From Argopecten irradians (lineage: Eukaryota > Mollusca > Bivalvia > Pectinida > Pectinidae): 64,000 bases of DNA. The notes under the pieces are model-generated. The model was not told the origin of the DNA. It was given only the letters and a program-made list of their open reading frames with translations, and did not search any database. The stretch covers positions 48,412,284 through 48,476,283 of the forward strand of contig NC_091136.1 of assembly GCF_041381155.1 (NCBI RefSeq). The letters are read 5' to 3'. The translations under genes were made by a program, and so were the position numbers. This document shows, piece by piece, positions 11,820 to 24,609 of the stretch; the stretch's first letter is position 1, and the number at the start of each line of letters is the position of its first letter.

Positions 11820-14800
11820 CTGGCAGATAAATATGATAAAGATAATAATAATAATAGCTGGAAATCTAAGTTCTGCTTAAATATAAAAAAAATTAGCCGT
11901 TTGAAATGTTGCAAAATGTTATTTATATAATAGAAAAAATATAATTTTAGCATAAAATGAAGGATTAAGATATTAATTTTCTTATTAGTGTAAAAACGAT
12001 CTGTGACATTTATACCATGTATGTTAATCAATATACCTAACTAAATTTCCTCGTTCGGAATTGGAAAGGTGTTAGGTCATTTACGTTTGCCCATCCACTT
12101 GCACGTGGCTCTTACAGATATATATATATATATATATATATCCATATACTATGTAAAAATAAGTTCGTTTCATGGAACACTTGCTTTAAGCTTAATGAAC
12201 CTCTTTGTTGTCATATTGGCGACAATTGTGATGACTACTGCTCATTTATAATTTTATATACATAAACGATTTTCTTTTAAAACATGGTGGCAATAACTTT
12301 ATTTGAAACATTTGTTATTTGAAAATATGTAAATGGTCAGAAATCATAATTTATTCCGCATACATAAAAACAGTATCTATTGTGATTTCTTTACCATTTA
12401 AAAAGAAAAAAAACAAGCATTCTTTGTTTTGTTTCCACTCTGTAAAAATCTATTTAGACTTGTGTGGCATTTTCCTAATTGATTCGATATCAATACTGAT
12501 ACAAAGAACACATAATATCAATACTGATACAAAGAACACATAATATCAGTAATAAATCCTACCTTATGATACCGTATTAACACTTGTCCACCATTTCCGA
12601 CTGATTATTATCCGGTACTGATCAGCTGTATGGCCATCATTCCTCTGTACTGACCTGGAGTGACTCGGCCATTGCTGCTCCAGAAGGTACACGGAGAGCT
12701 CGCTAAATGTACATGATAATCCGGACCTAATCACCACCCCGGTGGAAAATCAACACCAAAGCGGGTGTATCGATATAGGTAAATAGAGAGCTTTAATCTG
12801 TCCACATAAAGGTTACGGGCACTAATCTCATCACGGCAAACACAGTGTATTACCTTAAAGGGACGTGGTCTTAGCAGTCAATTAATTTATTCTGGGTTTA
12901 GGATTTAAGTGTCGAGTCATTGGATTAGTACGTAGGGAAATACATCTTGTATAACATGCCGTCATAACGAGACAGAATCACGTACGCGTTGTAGTTACGT
13001 ACCGAATATTTCATATTCGAGAAAAGTATCAAAACATCTTGATAAAGGATACAGGAGCATAAGAATACAGTGGCAACATTCTATCATCAATTGTAGATAA
13101 AAATAAGTATAAACAAAAATTACAATCTAGTGAGTCAAGTTTCATGAATATAGAAATTCCTATTGACAATGTCATATGGCGCAGCACTAATAAATTGGGA
13201 TAATAAAATCAGATTGAAGGTGATGTTGTCTGGAATTGAAACGAATAAAAATATCCAATCTTGCCCCCGACCAATTGTCAGAAAGCCTCTGTCCGCTGTC
13301 CAGAGCCACGTTAACGGTGTTGCAGCTAGATGTTAATAATGATTACGTTGTTTCGAAACAAAAACATTACGTTCAAAGAACTATACCATTTCCCTGAAAA
13401 ATGAATGTCAAAATTGCTGAAATATTGGGTTTTGGCAAATGCTTCTTTTACTTTTGTATGGCAATTTATTTGCATGTCTGTGCGTTGATAATTTTTCCCT
13501 TTCTGTGTTTGGTCGTATTAACCTCGTTGACAATCCAAGAGTATTGGCAGTAGGATGGTACAAATATCAGTTGAGAAACCTAATGGTTCATATTAAATGT
13601 TATCATAATCTTAGTTATATATGAATGCTGATCTAGTAATTCGTGTATCTATAAGATGATTAACGTTGATAACGACAACTGTTGTCATACAACGATGTTT
13701 TAACATTTCTGGATGGCCAAAACGTTGTCACGTCATGGAATTACATTATCTTACCAATTGAAAAATGTCTGGCATAGAATCGCGATACTTCTTGATTTCT
13801 GGATATTTCATTATTCACAATATTTTTTTTTTTAATTTTTGTTTTTTATTTGAATATTTTTTTTTTATTAAACAAGTAAAACATCATCTCAGGATGGAAA
13901 TTGAAGACAGTGTTTCGGCCATACGACAAATTGCCATTATGTTATTTGCGTTTTCGCAGCTGGTATCGATAATAAAGCTAAAACAGTCATTGTAACCATA
14001 AGAAGGGTGAAACCTATAGTCAATATAGATACTACCAGAGCTCAGTTCGGACTTACCAACTAATGTTATAGTGGTACCGTACCAAACAAACTGAGGTATT
14101 GCTATAGGCTGTAAGCAGTGGGATGTACTAGTCTGTAGCATCTCTTCAGTTGACCTCATCAACGGCATGATGACAAAACTGATGTATCTGGCAGTTGAAA
14201 ATGAAACATTGCCAAGCACTCACCAAACATTTGGTATATCTGAGCAGTGCGGCAAGCCAAGTTTGCATTCATTCATGAAGCAAGGTTCAAAATACAAATA
14301 TAACATTTATTTTATCTATTTTTTAATACATTTTTATAAACATTATAAGATACATCATAAACTCGACGAGATATATCTTAATTATGTATACTTTATGTTT
14401 ATACGATACAAATATTAAGACATACGATTTGGTTGTAGTTTGCAGCATTGCTATGTCAGCGTGACAGTGTATAACCAAACAAAGTTTACGACATGTAGAA
14501 TATGTCAGTAATATCTGAACCATAGCTCCTTAACATCTAAACATATCTAACTTTACAGCTAGGCACAAAACTACGGAATGGTGGTATGATTTATTATCAT
14601 TGTATACATACAAATGTTGTAACCATGAATGTAACCCTGCATACATCAGGGCTACTTAATTTACTGATATGTTTTTTTTTTTAAATATATTATGTTAATT
14701 GTCCAAATATTTCAGTCTTTGATCGCAGCACAGAATTCGACGAAATGGATACTGGATCCGTGTATCTGGTAGACCCGACTGCTACAATACATGTACATCT

Positions 14801-16135
14801 GTTTGGATTTTAAATGAATGTGATACATGAACTACTGTGTGTTTAGTGGACAAAACTATACAATGTACAACAACCATGCACAACTGATAGGCTCTCTTTG
14901 TGTCTTCATAAATGAATGGATTTGAACAGAAATGGAACAAGATCTGCCGCAGGAACACAAGAAGAAAACACAGCACAATTTATATTGTCCCACATTACTG
15001 ATAAATTTAAAGGAAATGGTAACCTACAAGGATGAATATGTTTTGTGTTCTTTCACCTGGAAAATGTATTTGTGTACTAAACAACAGGTATAGCTAAATT
15101 ATACAAGACTTAAATAACTTCAATAGAAGATTTTGATTCAACAATCATATGACGATGAAGGAATATCTGCTGGTGAATAGTTTAGTGGTAGCTAACAATC
15201 TGAGTAACAGTAAGCGTGTGGTGTAGGCTGTAAGCCTACCAAGTGCTCCTACATTAGTAACTCTGGCATCCTCATCAACAACGTGATGAAACTCTGATAA
15301 CACCAGGCGATGTAAAGGAAACGTACATCAGGTGCTCAACGTCAGACACATCTACAGCAGAAAACTATATATAGATTGTACATGTAGATATCTGTAAAAC
15401 GTCTCATGTTATAACTGGGACATGTAAAGAATGGTTATATTTAACAAAGACCAAAAACTGCTCACGTGTTAAGACGATGTTTACTTTTTTCCTGTTAATA
15501 AATAATTTTACAAAACCAGTCTCGAGCGCAGTATATTAAAACGTGTGGTTTAAGTAGAAACGACATTTTCAAGTGGGCGGAAAAGACTCCATACACTATC
15601 AAACAGCTGCATGATACATATGTAACGTATTCAAATTAATAAAAGAAGAATCTGGTGTACACTTAAATCAATGGATTCATATAAGCATTTGACGTCATTC
15701 AGTTGGCATTCATAGCCCTTATGAAAGGACGTTCAATGCTTTCAAAACCATTGTTTTTAGGTGCCCAAACAGTTCCATCAGACGCATTGATTGTACTTAG
15801 ATATAGAGCCAGTCAGCATGTCAGCATTTAAGCATTGAACGTCTTTCAGTTGGCATTCATAGCCAAAATGAATGCAAACTGGACAGAGGGATTGCAGTGA
15901 AAATGTAAATATTTTACAACAACTTAATTTAACATGGACATTTATATATTGACGTATACAGCCGTAAAGGAATAAGTTTGAAAAGCTCTCTCCACAACTG
16001 TTTCCATGTAAACTATAGACTAATTCACATTCTTTGCGTACTTTAAACTGACTTATCTAAATCTGTCGGGAGTTTTAGACTTAATGACTTGACTGAATGT
16101 ACAGTTTACCCCGGGTACATGTATACTATTTCATC
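11820..16135. other. Intergenic region, LRRC74A-like to COX20-like
   Basis: A 4.3-kb stretch with no convincing gene. It contains a short (TA)n microsatellite at about 12117-12141, a poly-T-rich block at 13820-13870 and members of the AAGCATTGAACGTC repeat family at about 15690-15912. The upstream exon and promoter of the LRRC74A-like gene probably lie between 11820 and about 12800. Confidence 0.4.
15690..15912 (+). repeat. Degraded copy of the 'CRE-bearing' hairpin element
   Basis: The segment GTTGGCATTCATAG appears twice, with AAGCATTGAACGTC at 15830 and a GATTGCAGTGAAAATGTAAA terminus at about 15890. These are the landmark pieces of the elements at 47797-48164 and 61600-62053. The TGACGTCA-rich middle is missing here. 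Confidence 0.5.
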
Positions 16136-16680
16136 AACAAGAGGTCCAGAGGTCGATCAGTCACCATTAATACAAAATCTGTTCCTCCAAGATAGCTTTT
16201 GACTTTGGTTAAAACCTATTGAGAACTTCTAGAAGCATAAAGCAGCAGGGTCACCATTTATGCAAAACTCCCTATAATTCCTCTGTTATTCTTGGCCAAA
16301 CTTGGTTAATATCTGTCCAGTATTTCCATATAATGGTGACATCGAGAAATTGCCTCTATTTTCCCTATTGGATCATGCCCCACGGGGATAAGAGACACCA
16401 TTTATGCAAAACCATCCGGTACTTTATGGCAACCTGTAATTTAAAGCAATTGTGTCTATTTCCCCTAATGGGTCCTGCTTCTCTCGCCCCATGGGGTTCA
16501 CAATCGCCAGTTATTCAAAATTATATTTCCCTTTCCCAAGGTTGTTTCTGACCAAAGTTGGTTACAATTCACACAGTGCTTTATGGCTGGTAGTGGTTTA
16601 AAGAAATGGTCTCCATTTCCCAATTGGGCTATGCCCCACTGGCCCCAGTGGGGTCAAATGATCATTTATGCAATATACAT
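16136..16680 (+). repeat. Diverged pearl-type element
   Basis: It starts AACAAGAGGTCCAGAGGTCG, close to the AACAAGAGGCCCAGAGGGCC start of the big element at 18699. It then has three or so degenerate ~150-bp core units recognisable by CTATTTTCCCTATTGG, TGCCCCA(C/T)GGGG and CATTTATGCAAAA. The ACGG microsatellite and terminal hairpin are not seen. Reading frames through it are not genes. Confidence 0.55.
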
Positions 16681-16912
16681 GTACATGTAATATAACATTC
16701 CCACAACCTCACTAAACTACACATTAAAATATCAATATTAATTGTGATATCTATGCTCAAAAATGAAAATTTTGCAATTCTCAAAATTTTACATGATGAA
16801 AAACATATACAAACTATGTGAAGAAATGTCTTCAGTATAATTATGACATAGTGTTTCTCTTTCAAGCACCATATTCATACCAACAAGTTAGAATCAAACT
16901 TTAAAATCAAAC

Positions 16913-16918
16913 TTTATT
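16913..16918 (-). terminator. Likely polyadenylation signal of the COX20-like gene
   Basis: AATAAA on the minus strand, about 380 bases beyond the stop codon at 17301. Confidence 0.4.
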
Positions 16919-17300
16919 TACATAACAAATGTATAGTTTATACAAATATCCTTTTACTCAGTACTCCAATAACATTCACAAAATTACACAATATCCTTCA
17001 GCCATACTTACGGTGAAGGTCCAATATCACCCATTAGATTATCAATATTTCATGCATACAGAAACCTACCATGTAGATAACTAAAACTTATTTTTAACAA
17101 GTCCTGTGATTTTGTCATCATTGGTACCAGGAAATGAACAAATGTTTGATTTCCTCACCACATACCACCCATGTGTTTGAGTATTTGTCCATTTCCTGTT
17201 TCACTATAGATAGTTTGTTTTACCGCCGAGACACTGCATTGCTTTGGTAACAACAAATGTCTGTATGGTAACTCAGTTTTAAATATTTCTTAATATACTG

Positions 17301-20300
17301 TCACTTATCTTCGTCATCGTAAGAACCCAGTCGTCTTGTGTTGTACTTTTTAAAATGAAGCCTGAAAAATAACAATAATTGCATGTAAGTATTTGTCTCT
17401 CACTCTCTCCTATCCCGCTAGGCATATAATGCTAAAGTGCTTTTGATAAAAGGAAAACAGCACAATTATCTTCACACAAATTTGATACCATGTATATATC
17501 GATAGTTATAAGAACTTCACGCTATTGTAGTCAAAGGCAATGCAAAAATCAAAATGAATTGTATGTAAATATATGATAATTCAAAGTGTAAGGGAGACAA
17601 TTCATACCAGCAAACAATTGCAAACTGTAGCTGAATGGACAAAAAAATTATTTACAATTTTAACATATGGTTTATTCTGCTTTTCAATGCCATGTTCATT
17701 TTCTATTCAGGTTATTTCATAATAAATGTCAAGGCTAGAGCATGTCTAAACATATTGTAATCAAGATATATAAAGTACATTTTAATACCTTACTGTAGAT
17801 AATGCATATGTGATTTGTAATACAAGACATTCAGAAGCGTTTGGAGCAGGGCCTGAATAAGATTTGTGGAAGGATGGAAGAATATCCTGAAAATACTACT
17901 TTAAATGCATTTCAGTCAAATAAATTCATATCAATTATATAAATTAAATATATTCCAGTTGAAATAGTATAAATGCTTTTATACTCTTGTATTTAGTATA
18001 AGAATTGTCTCCATTCTGACAAACATGGTAGGATAGTACAGAATGTTGGTAAAGTACATATTTGGTAAAGTCGGAATTTACTGTAATGTTGTGTTGTTTT
18101 GAAGCTTTTTTCTGAAGTGTGCATCTAGCCAAACTCACCATAACACTGCTGTGGAGGCTATGTATGTTATCCATCCTACATGAGAGGACAGTCTTTTATT
18201 CTCTGTAAAAAAACAATAAAAAGAACAAACCTTGAATATTGTAGTATTTTTGTGATAAATAGAAGGAAATATGAATAAGAAGAATAAAACCTCACCAAGA
18301 ATCAAAATGCTTTTACCAATAAAAAACAGGTTAATATTGCAATATATTTCCATTTGCTCGGGACTGACATTATATAACCTTACCAACTTATAACACACGT
18401 TATTCAATACCAGCATTCTTGGAGAAATTATAGGACCATAAATCCCCAAGTAGGCAATTTAATGCTTAAATATTAACACACATCAGGTATATAATCTTAT
18501 ATTCTTACTACTTAATAGTATCTTTTTAACAAGAAAAGAACCCAATAAAAGAGATAATTTTTATGTATGTACAAAATTTTGCATTCACACATGACAAACA
18601 TTGTTTATGTTAACTACCCACATGTATAAGTGCTGTGTATTCCATTGAAGAAAAATCTCAAATAAAAAGAAAAATTCTGGAACATATACCAAGGCATAAA
18701 CAAGAGGCCCAGAGGGCCTGTATCGCTCACCTGGTTTGTAATGCCAAGTAATGTTCTGAATACAGGTTCATTGTTTCTTTTCTGAAGGAATTTTAATATT
18801 AACCTCTAAATCCCCTATTGGGCCCCACCCCTCCCGCCCCCAGGGGGTCAGAGCCAAAATTTATACAAGTTCTGTTCCCCTTCCCCCAAGGATGTTTATG
18901 GCCAAATTTGGTCACAATCCAAGCAAAACTCTAGGACAAGAAGTGATTTATAGGATTTACCTCTATTTCCCCTATTGGGCCCCACCCGTCCTGCCCTTGG
19001 GGGGCCAGAGTCAAAATTTATACAAGTTCTGTTCCCCTTCCCCCAAGGATGTTTGTGGCCAAATTTGGTTACAATCCATGCAGAACTCTATGACTGGTAG
19101 CGATTTAAAGGATTTACCTCTATTTCCCCTATTGGGCCCCACCCCTCCTGCCCTTGGGGGGCCAGAGTCAAAATTTATACAAGTTCTGTTTCCCTTCCCC
19201 AAAGGATGCTTGTGGCCAAATTTGGTTACATTCCATTCAGAACTCTATGACTAGTAGCGATTTAAAGGATTTACCTCTATTACCCCTATTAGGCCCCGCC
19301 CCTCCTGCCCCCGGGGGACCAGAGCCAAAATTTATACAAGTTCTGTTCCCCTTCCCCAAAGGATGTTTGTGGCCTAATTTGGTTACATTCCATTCAGAAC
19401 TCTATGACTAGTAGTGATTTAAAGGATTTACCTCTATTTCCCCTATTGGGCCCCGCCCCTCCTGCACCTGGGGGATCAGAGCCAAAATTTATACAAGTTC
19501 TGTTCCCCTTCCCCCAAGGATGTTTGTGGCCAAATTTGGTTACAATTCATGTAGAGCTCTAGGACAAGTAGAGATTTAAAGGATTTACCTCTATTTCCCC
19601 TATTGGGCCCCGCCCCTCCTGCCCCCAGGGGGTCAGAGCCAAAATTAATACAAGGTCTGTTCCCCCTCCCCCAAGGATGTTTGTGGCCAAATTTGGTTAC
19701 ATTCCATTCAGAACTCTATGACTAGTAGCGATTTAAAGGATTTACCTCTATTTCCCCTATTGGGCCCCGCCCCTCCTGCCCCCGGGGGACCAGAGCCAAA
19801 ATTTATACATATTCTGTTCCCCTTCCCCAAAGGATGCTTGTGGAAAAATTTGGTTACATTCCATTCAGAACTCTATGACAAGTAGCGATTTAAAGGATTT
19901 ACCTCTATTTCCCCTATTGGGCCCCGCCCCTCCTGCCCCCGGGGGACCAGAGTCAAAATTTACACAAGTTCTGTTCCCCTTCCCCCAAGGATGTTTGTGG
20001 CCGAATTTGGTTACATTCATGTAGAACTCTATTACAAGTAGCATTATAAAGGATTTACCTCTATTTCCCCTATTGGGCCCCGCCCCTCCTGCCCCCGGGG
20101 GACCAGAGCCAAAATTTAAACAAGTTCTGTTCCCCTTCCCCAAAGGATGTTTGTGGCCAAATTTGGTTACATTCCATTCAGAACTCTATGACGAGAAGCA
20201 ATTTAAAGGATTTACCTTTATTACCCCTATTGGGCCCCGCCCCTCCTGCCCCCGGGGGGTCAGAGCCAAAATTTATACAAGTTCTGTTCCCCTTCCCCCA

Positions 20301-23300
20301 AGGATGTTTGTGGCCAAATTTGGTTACATTCCATTCAGAACTCTATGACTAGTAGCGATTTAAAGGATTTACCTCTATTTCCCCTATTGGGCCCCGCCCC
20401 TCCTGCCCCCGGGGGACCAGAGCCAAAATTTATACAAGTTCTGTTCCCCTTCCCCAAAGGATGTTTGTGGCCAAATTTGGTTACATTCCATTCAGAGCTC
20501 TATGACAAGTAGCGATTTAAAGGATTTACCTCTATTTCCCCTATTGGGCCCCGCCCCTCCTGCCCCCGGGGGACCAGAGCCAAAATTTATACATGTTCTG
20601 TTCCCCTTCCCCAAAGGATGTTTGTGGCCAAATTTGGTTACATTCCATTCAGAACTCTATGACAAGTAGCGATTTAAAGGATTTACCTCTATTTCCCCTA
20701 TTGGGCCCCGCCCCTCCTGCCCCCGGGGGGTCAGAGCCAAAATTTATACAAGTTCTGTTCCCCTTCCCCCAAGAATGTTTGTGGCCAAATTTGGTTACAT
20801 TCCATTCAGAACTCTATGACAAGTAGCGATTTAAAGGATTTACCTCTATTTCCCCTATTGGGCCCCGCCCCTCCTGCCCCCCGGGGGACCAGAGCCAAAA
20901 TTTATACAAGTTCTGTTCCCCTTCCCCAAAGGATGTTTGTGCCAAATTTGTGGCCAATTGTTACATCATTCAGAGCTCTATGACAAGAAGCGATTTAAAG
21001 GATTTACCTTTATTACCCCTATTGGGCCCCGCCCCTCCTGCCCCCGGGGGTCAGAGCCAAAATTTATACAAGTTCTGTTCCCCTTCCCCAAGGATGTTTG
21101 TGGCAAATTTAGTTACATTCCATTCAGAACTCTATGACTAGTAGCGATTTAAAGGATTTACCTCTATTTCCCCTATTGGGCCCCGCCCCTCCTGCCCCCG
21201 GGGGACCAGAGCCAAAATTTATACAAGTTCTGTTCCCCTTCCCCAAAGGATGTTTGTGGCCAAATTTGGTTACATTCCATTCAGAGCTCTATGACAAGTA
21301 GCGATTTAAAGGATTTACCTCTATTTCCCCTATTGGGCCCCGCCCCTCCTGCCCCCGGGGGACCAGAGCCAAAATTTATACATGTTCTGTTCCCCTTCCC
21401 CAAAGGATGTTTGTGGCCAAATTTGGTTACATTTCATTCAGAGCTCTATGACAAGTAGCGATTTAAAGGATTTACCTCTATTACCCCTATTGGGCCCCGC
21501 CCCTCCTGCCCCCGGGGGGTCAGAGCCAAAATTTATACAAGTTCTGTTCCCCTTCCCCCAAGAATGTTTGTGGCCAAATTTGGTTACATTCCATTCAGAA
21601 CTCTATGACTTGTAGCGATTTAAAGGATTTACCTCTATTTCCCCTATTGGGCCCTGCCCCTCCTGCCCCGGGGATCAGAGCCAAAATTTATACAAGTTCT
21701 GTTCCCATTCCCCAAAGGATGTTTGTGGCTAATTTGGTTACAATCCATGCAGAACTCTAGGACAAGTAGCGATTTAAAGGATTTACCTCTATTACCCCTA
21801 TTGGGCCCCGCCCCTCCTGCCCCTGGGGACCAGAGCCAAAATTAATACAAGTTCTGTTTCCCCTCCCCCAAGGATGTTTGTGGTCAAATTTGGTTACAAT
21901 CCATGCAGAACTCTAGGACAAGTAGCGATTTATAGGATTTACCTCTATTTCCCCTATTGGGCCCCGCCCCTCCTGCCCCGGGGGGGACAGAGCCAAAATT
22001 TATACAAGTTCTGTTCCCCCTCCCCCAAGGATGTTTGTGGCCAAATTTGGTTACAATCCATGTAGAACTCTATGACTAGTAGCGATTTAAAGGAAATGTT
22101 GACGGACGGACGGACGGACGACGGACGCCGCGCCATGACATAAGCTCACCGGCCTTTGGGCCAGGTGAGCTAAAAATTAAAAGTTAATAATCCAAATACA
22201 CTAAGTATGAAATTATAGTAGAACTTACTTGTTACAAAGTTCACACCATTGCCCAACCCTACTCCAAGGGCAACACCTGTGACAGTTGCCTTCAGGAAAG
22301 GATCAGAAGTTTGGAACCATTCCACCCATGTTAATTTTCTCTGTGAACAAAAGAGATCTAAAAATTTATGTATACATATATATACCCATGTTTGTAATGC
22401 AGGAACTGATAATAATTAAGTTTTATGTGAACTGTCATAATTTTGCCAGGATTATACATGTACATTATACAGGCTGAATACAACAAAAAATGCCTTCTCC
22501 AATAGAGTTATCAACTACTGGAATGCATTACCAAACGAGGTAGTCAACGCCAAGTCAATCAACAGCTTTAAGACCCAGCTAAACAAATACTGGAAGACCA
22601 ACAACAAGTTTGTCCTAAGTGAATATCCATAGTGAGACCTGTAGTATAACTATTAAAATAGGTTTGGTCTAAGGAAACTGCATAAGAGACTTTATAAAAC
22701 ACATATGCAGTCTACAGACCAATTCTAATCACCAGCCTATTCAGGTTTATATACCCATTCACCATTAAGTAGGTACAGTTGTTTGGGAATTGCCCCGCCA
22801 CTTGTATCATTTCCCCATTATATATCATATTGTATCAATCTACCCTATAGATAGATCAAAAAGATAATGAAACTAAAGCTATTAACTAGTACATATAAGG
22901 TACCCTCTATTCATTTGACATCAATATTTTAAAATGATACTTATTTTCAGTCCTTATGACTGGAATACATAGATATTTTTCATTTTTGTTAATAGTGATA
23001 CTTTTAAATATTTGTAAATAACATTATAAGAATCTACGTGCGTAGCCGGAACTCAAAAGTCAGTGTAGGAGGGGGAAAAACCCCTATCTCCACCAAGATC
23101 CAGAATATCATCAATGCCTCTCTACAAGTGTTTACACTTTCAACGAGGCCGCCATCAGCGAAGTATCAGCGAAGTGTATTTTTCTGGAAATTACCATTCA
23201 TAAGGGATAAATCAACTCAATATTTACATTTTGTACATGTAAACAAGAGGCCAATTGGTCAAAATGGCCTCCAGACATAATGAGTATTTATATAATTAAG

Positions 23301-24609
23301 ACAAAATGTCTTTCCTTTTTCCTATTTTAAGCCATATGTCCCTGAATATCATTTTTATTATTTGATCCCTGTGATCTTGAATGAAGTTTGACATTAATTT
23401 ATATAAACATTCATTAGGTACTAGGCCAAAAATCAGGTATGATCTGTGTGAGAGTTATCAAGAAACAATGGGAAAGTTTTAGTATATTTGACTCCTGTGA
23501 CCAAGGATGAAGGTCAAGGTCATTCATATGAATAAAGTTAATGATAACCAGAGACTTAGATATTTTATATAATCTCTGATTATGGATTTCACCAGAGAAG
23601 TTAGGGTCATTGTACCCAAATTGGTACGCTACCCAAATTGGTACACTTTTGATATATATGAGGCAGAATTTTCAGTTTACACTCTTAACTGACAATAACT
23701 GTCCTGAACAAAAATTAAGGTGATTAACAGTAACTGTGAAAATTTTTATATGTCATTTTCTTTCCTGTTGCATATTAACTCTAGTTAAAAATGAAAATAA
23801 TGCAATTGTTAAAAAATCTGGGGAACGACGTCGTCGTGCGACAACCCTAAATACACCATATATATTTTAAAACACAGAAAACAATTGCTGAATGGAATTT
23901 TTTTGACCGATACGTGTCTTTAATCAATTAAAAATTGTTTGAACTCTCCTGATATGAATTCAAACATTTTTTATCATGTCTAGACATTTATTAATCATAT
24001 CAAAATTTAGGAGGTGTACCATTTTGGGTACTCAAACATGCTGAAACACAGGGCTGGACCGGTCATGCTTCAAAACTCTCTATCTATAAATATATGCACT
24101 GCTGGCAAGTAAACAAATCATGAAATTAAAGCTGAAGGCATCTATTTTTGGAATGTTAAAAGAAAAATCTGGATTCAAGCACATGTAAGAAAATTTTAAC
24201 GATTTTCTTCAAAAAGTGTACCAATTTGGGTAGCGTCACGTTAGGATAAATTATTTATAAACCAGGACAGATGACAATTACTGCATGACTCAACAACCAA
24301 AGTTACAATGTATATCTACATCGAGAAAAAGAAATCATTTAGGTCTATATATAAGCTTATGATCATGACTTGTATGCACGTGTACAAACTTTACATAAGT
24401 GCCCATGCCAGCACATGTACATGTAATTATATGATTGTTAGTACAAGTACTCTATTGTACTGCCTAGTACTGTTAGAACTCTAACAGTTTTAAATGCATT
24501 CCTTAGCTCCGATTAGAGAGAAATAACAAAATAGATATAATTCAGTAACAAGTTTTTCGAAAGTCCTTACTTCAGCACTACTAGCGTCGTAACTGTCCGG
24601 TAAGGGCAT
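17301..24609 (-). CDS. COX20: COX20-like mitochondrial membrane protein, 91 aa, 4 exons
   Basis: Minus-strand exons are 24571-24609 (MPLPDSYDASSAE), 22229-22340, 18139-18202 and 17301-17361. GT-AG sites and phases agree, giving 276 nt (91 aa plus stop). Two hydrophobic helices (about residues 27-45 and 58-75) are separated by a basic loop (TKNKRLSS). The second helix has VG, eleven residues, then W-L-H-F-K-K-Y-N. Human COX20/FAM36A has the same VG-x11-W-x-H-C-R-Y spacing and a similar T-x-R-I-R-R-S loop, so I read this as COX20, the inner-membrane chaperone for COX2 in complex IV assembly. Family assignment is from memory, not a search. The protein is shorter at both ends than human COX20. 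A 3.5-kb pearl-type element fills intron 2 and a LINE tail lies in intron 1. It is head-to-head with NME6. Confidence 0.62.
18805..22094 (+). repeat. 157-bp tandem array, about 21 copies
   Basis: Each unit runs CTATTTCCCCTATTGGGCCC, CGCCCCTCCTGCCCCCGGGG, a GAGCCAAAATTTATACAAG block, GGATGTTTGTGGCCAAATTT and GTAGCGATTTAAAGGA. Neighbouring central copies are almost identical while the first and last copies are more diverged, as expected if homogenisation acts from the middle. The array has a repeated GC-rich palindromic CCCCCGGGGG core. Confidence 0.9.
22099..22130 (+). repeat. ACGG microsatellite of the family A element
   Basis: GACGGACGGACGGACGGAC followed by GACGGACG, placed between the tandem core and the terminal hairpin, as in pearl elements. 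Confidence 0.85.
22471..22632 (+). mobile_element. LINE ORF2 C-terminal tail
   Basis: The frame starting AGG at 22471 is open to a TAG at 22630. It carries the signature tail of CR1/Jockey-like ORF2 proteins: FSNRVINYWNALPNEVV, then INSFKTQLNKYW. About 53 residues remain. The sequence beyond, to about 22880, is probably its 3' UTR. It is a 5'-truncated insertion in intron 1 of the COX20-like gene. Confidence 0.7.
23242..23560 (+). repeat. Fragment of a third AACAAGAGGCC-starting element
   Basis: Begins AACAAGAGGCCAATTGGTC and continues with two blocks of CCTGTGA-x-C-x-GAATGAAG type (23365-23400 and 23490-23530). The start resembles families A and B but the core is different and short. No hairpin end is seen. 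Confidence 0.45.
23626..24236. mobile_element. Inverted-repeat element, GCTACCCAAATTGGTAC arms
   Basis: Arms at 23626-23650 and 24212-24236 are exact complements (25 bp). A second partial GTACCCAAATTGGTAC copy sits directly outside the left arm, and a TACCATTTTGGGTACT copy lies inside near 24016. No target duplication was found and no coding content seen. Confidence 0.55.

Larger units (their letters stand above)
18699..22173 (+). mobile_element. Pearl/BIV160-like non-autonomous Helentron-type element, family A
   Basis: Starts AACAAGAGGCCCAGAGGGCC and soon has GCTCACCTGG. It ends with a hairpin (GCTCACC ... GGTGAGC) and CTAA. The subterminal inverted repeats, the tandem core, the ACGG microsatellite and the 3' hairpin before a CTRR terminus match the known layout of bivalve pearl elements and Helentron-associated repeats. 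No protein is encoded. The ~157-bp period is not a multiple of three, so long frames break up. It lies wholly inside intron 2 of the COX20-like gene, in the opposite orientation. Confidence 0.8.

Noticed and set aside
12117-12141. TA-rich run as a regulatory element
   Set aside because: A plain dinucleotide microsatellite with no other support.
14057-14132. Possible orphan exon on the minus strand (TSTSHCLQPIAIPQFVWYG)
   Set aside because: Acceptor and donor consensus flank it, but no partner exon or known domain was found nearby.
15170-15290. tRNA-like A-box sequence (TAGTTTAGTGGTAGC)
   Set aside because: No B box at the right distance and no cloverleaf could be drawn.
18892-22136. Many 60-120 aa reading frames on both strands
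   Set aside because: They are frames through the 157-bp tandem array. The period is not a multiple of three and all share the same repeated words.
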